Assembly (NCBI RefSeq): GCF_023094165.1
Contig: NZ_JALMDK010000009.1
Coordinates: 124,001 to 188,000, forward strand
Length of the DNA: 64,000 bases
DNA from: Crossiella sp. S99.2
GTDB lineage: Bacteria > Actinomycetota > Actinomycetes > Mycobacteriales > Pseudonocardiaceae
Reading direction: 5' to 3'
A program made the translations under genes and the position numbers. This document shows, piece after piece, positions 62,265-64,000 of this stretch (position 1 is the stretch's first letter; each line of letters starts with the position of its first letter). Below the pieces are notes generated by a model. The model was not told where the DNA came from. It made no database searches and was given only the letters and a program-made list of their open reading frames with translations.

Positions 62265-64000
62265 ATGCCCGTCACGCCGACCTATCCAGGCGTCTACATC
62301 GAGGAGCTGCCCAGCCGGGTCCGCACGGTCGCCGCGGTCTCGACCTCGGTGACCGCCTTCGTCGGCTACACCAGCCGCGGCCCGGTCAACGAGGCCGTCA
62401 CGATCACCAGCTTCGCCGACTTCGAGCGTCGCTTCGGCGGCCTGGCCGGCGCCAGCGCGGTCAGCTACGCCGTGCAGCAGTTCTTCCTCAACGGTGGCAC
62501 CGTCGCCGTGATCGTCCGGGTCGCCAAGGGCGCCGAACACGCCACCGCCGGTATCTACAGCCGGGCCGACGCCGGGAAGAAACGAGTACTCACCCTGCGC
62601 GCTCGTGAGCCAGGGACCTGGGGAAACGGGTTGCGGGTGAGTGTTGATCACGGCACTCCGACGCCGGATGCCACCTTCAACCTCCAGCTCAGCCACCCCA
62701 GCGGGCAGCGGGAGAGCTACGCCGACCTGTCCATGGATCCCGACCACGAACGGCACGTCGCCGTCGTGGTCAACGGCAGTTCCCGGCTGGTCACCCTCAC
62801 CGTGGACAACGATCCCGAGCCCACCCAGCGGCCGGACCCGGTCGGCACCAGCTCCGGCAAGTTCCCCGGCGCCGCGCCCGACCCCTCCGGTGAGCTGGAA
62901 GTTTCCGTGCTCGGCGGGTCGACCGTGCACAAGCTGACCCTGCTCAAAGCCGGCGATCCCAAGCCCGCCAACCTGATCGAGCTGGCGTTGCTGCTGGAGA
63001 ACAGGCTGCGCACGCTGCCGGACACCCCCGGTGATCGCACCTACGGCGCGGCCACCGTCACCGTGCGCGGGCACCGGCTGCAGGTCGTCGCCGGCACCGC
63101 CGACGCGGGTGTGGTGCTCAAACTCGAAGGCGCGGTCGGCAACAACCTCGGCTTCGGCGGCGGTCGCAACGTCACCGCCTACGCCTTCGGCGGCGGCGAG
63201 AACGAGGGCCAGGCCCCCGGCAAGGCGGGCGAGGACGGCGATCTGCCGGGGCACACCGAGCTGATCGGCAACGAGGGCGCCAAGACCGGGCTCTACGCGC
63301 TGCGCGATGTCGACGACGTCGGCCTGCTCGCCCTGCCCGAGGCCGCCGCGCTGCCCGGCGACACCGACCTCACCCGGATGGTCGACGTGCTCGGCCACGC
63401 CGGCAGGCTGTGCCGGACCAAACGGATGTTTCTGCTGGTGGACGCGCCGGCCGCGTGGTCGAGCGTGGACGCGGTGCGGGCCAACCTGCACCGGCTCGGC
63501 TCGGTCCGCAGCGACCACGCCGCGCTCTACTTCCCGCGGCTGCACCTGCTCGACCCGCTCAGTGGACGGCTGCGTGCCTTCCCGCCCTGCGGCGCGGTGG
63601 CCGGCGTGATGGCCCGCACCGACGCCGAACGCGGCGTGTGGAAAGCCCCCGCGGGCACCGAGACCAGGCTCAACTCGGTGCAGGGCCTGACCGTGCCGAT
63701 GACGGATCCGGAGAACGGCCTGCTCAACCCGCTGGCCGTGAACTGCGTCCGGTCCTTCCCGGTGATAGGCCCGGTGGTCTGGGGCGCGCGCACCCTCGAC
63801 GGCGCGGACGCGACCCCCTCGCAGTGGAAGTACGTGCCGGTCCGGCGTACCGCGCTGATGATCGAGGAAAGCCTGTATCGCGGCACCAAGTGGGTGGTTT
63901 TCGAGCCCAACGACGAACGGCTCTGGGCACAAATTCGACTGAATGTCGGCGCATTCATGCACTCGCTGTTCGAGCGCGGCGCATTCCAGGGCACCTCGGC
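62265..64000 (+). CDS. Contractile injection system tail sheath protein (3' end cut)
   Basis: 578 residues are visible; the gene continues past the window. The N-terminus PTYPGVYIEELPSRVRTVAA, then ITSFADFERRFGG and YAVQQFFLNGGTVAVIVRVA, and the C-terminal IEESLYRGTKWVVFEPNDER are the signature of phage tail sheath proteins of the extracellular contractile injection (eCIS) type. The middle (about 95-330) is an inserted, variable region. The ATG has GGAGGTGG just upstream. Perhaps 50 residues are missing. As the first gene of its unit it should be followed by tube, baseplate and ATPase genes outside the window. Confidence 0.93.
   Translation, partial: MPVTPTYPGVYIEELPSRVRTVAAVSTSVTAFVGYTSRGPVNEAVTITSFADFERRFGGLAGASAVSYAVQQFFLNGGTVAVIVRVAKGAEHATAGIYSRADAGKKRVLTLRAREPGTWGNGLRVSVDHGTPTPDATFNLQLSHPSGQRESYADLSMDPDHERHVAVVVNGSSRLVTLTVDNDPEPTQRPDPVGTSSGKFPGAAPDPSGELEVSVLGGSTVHKLTLLKAGDPKPANLIELALLLENRLRTLPDTPGDRTYGAATVTVRGHRLQVVAGTADAGVVLKLEGAVGNNLGFGGGRNVTAYAFGGGENEGQAPGKAGEDGDLPGHTELIGNEGAKTGLYALRDVDDVGLLALPEAAALPGDTDLTRMVDVLGHAGRLCRTKRMFLLVDAPAAWSSVDAVRANLHRLGSVRSDHAALYFPRLHLLDPLSGRLRAFPPCGAVAGVMARTDAERGVWKAPAGTETRLNSVQGLTVPMTDPENGLLNPLAVNCVRSFPVIGPVVWGARTLDGADATPSQWKYVPVRRTALMIEESLYRGTKWVVFEPNDERLWAQIRLNVGAFMHSLFERGAFQGTS

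Overview
The window is high-GC actinobacterial chromosome. GTG starts are frequent, gene pairs overlap as GTGA, ATGA or TGATG, and the gene order is the one known around gltX-leuCD-hupB-ppk-gpsA-ddl-thiL-ung-recG-pyc-rsmD-coaD-rnc-mutM in Mycobacterium tuberculosis (roughly Rv2992c to Rv2924c). An HU protein with a Lys/Ala tail, an FbiD-type F420 enzyme, a SepIVA-like protein and an RNase Sa-type ribonuclease point to a filamentous actinomycete, most likely order Pseudonocardiales. Genus cannot be fixed from sequence alone.

Layout. (1) 1-4.7 kb: right end of an integrated mobile element (AICE or prophage-like). It has a leftward, translationally coupled operon of small proteins, an excisionase-like HTH protein, a control region with repeated ACCTGTG boxes, an XRE-type regulator and a tyrosine integrase. 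(2) 4.9-6.2 kb: an FAD monooxygenase with a palindromic operator at its start. (3) 6.2-28.7 kb: gltX, a HAD phosphatase, tRNA-Gln and tRNA-Glu, an IclR regulator divergent from leuCD, hup, mutT1 and ppk, a secreted LVIVD protein, fbiD, an acyltransferase, gpsA and cystathionine gamma-lyase. An accessory block follows (DJ-1 protein/LysR pair, cysteine dioxygenase, PNPOx-like/MocR pair), then ddl and a DUF3515 protein. (4) 28.7-50 kb: a stand-alone Lrp ligand domain, thiL, a gamma-carbonic anhydrase, ung, rpmB, a FakA-like kinase, recG, pyc, rsmD, the principal sigma factor, coaD, a secreted RNase, sepIVA, a DUF177 protein, rpmF, rnc and mutM. (5) 50-60.7 kb: a short LysR-type HTH protein, asnB, and a complete kdpFABC-DE potassium operon preceded by an extra 27-residue membrane microprotein. 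(6) 60.7-64 kb: a PIN toxin/antitoxin pair and, cut by the right edge, the sheath protein of a phage-tail-like contractile injection system.

Many genes run as tightly packed units: leuC-leuD; mutT1 after ppk; acyltransferase-gpsA-cystathionine lyase; sepIVA-DUF177-rpmF-rnc; and the kdp genes. In kdp every junction overlaps or is 2 bases long, so pump and two-component sensor are probably made from one transcript.

The most unusual non-coding feature is a dispersed family of short repeats with the core GTTGGCCGTTGTCGTACG and a palindromic relative built on GAGTTGGCCAACTCGTACG. It occurs at about eight places, all intergenic and nearly all just after a stop codon, usually reading in the direction of the gene that has just ended. 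A 500-base island at 32.8-33.2 kb holds two nested imperfect inverted repeats. Best leads for new biology are the injection system entering at the right edge, this 3'-end repeat family, and the kdp microprotein.
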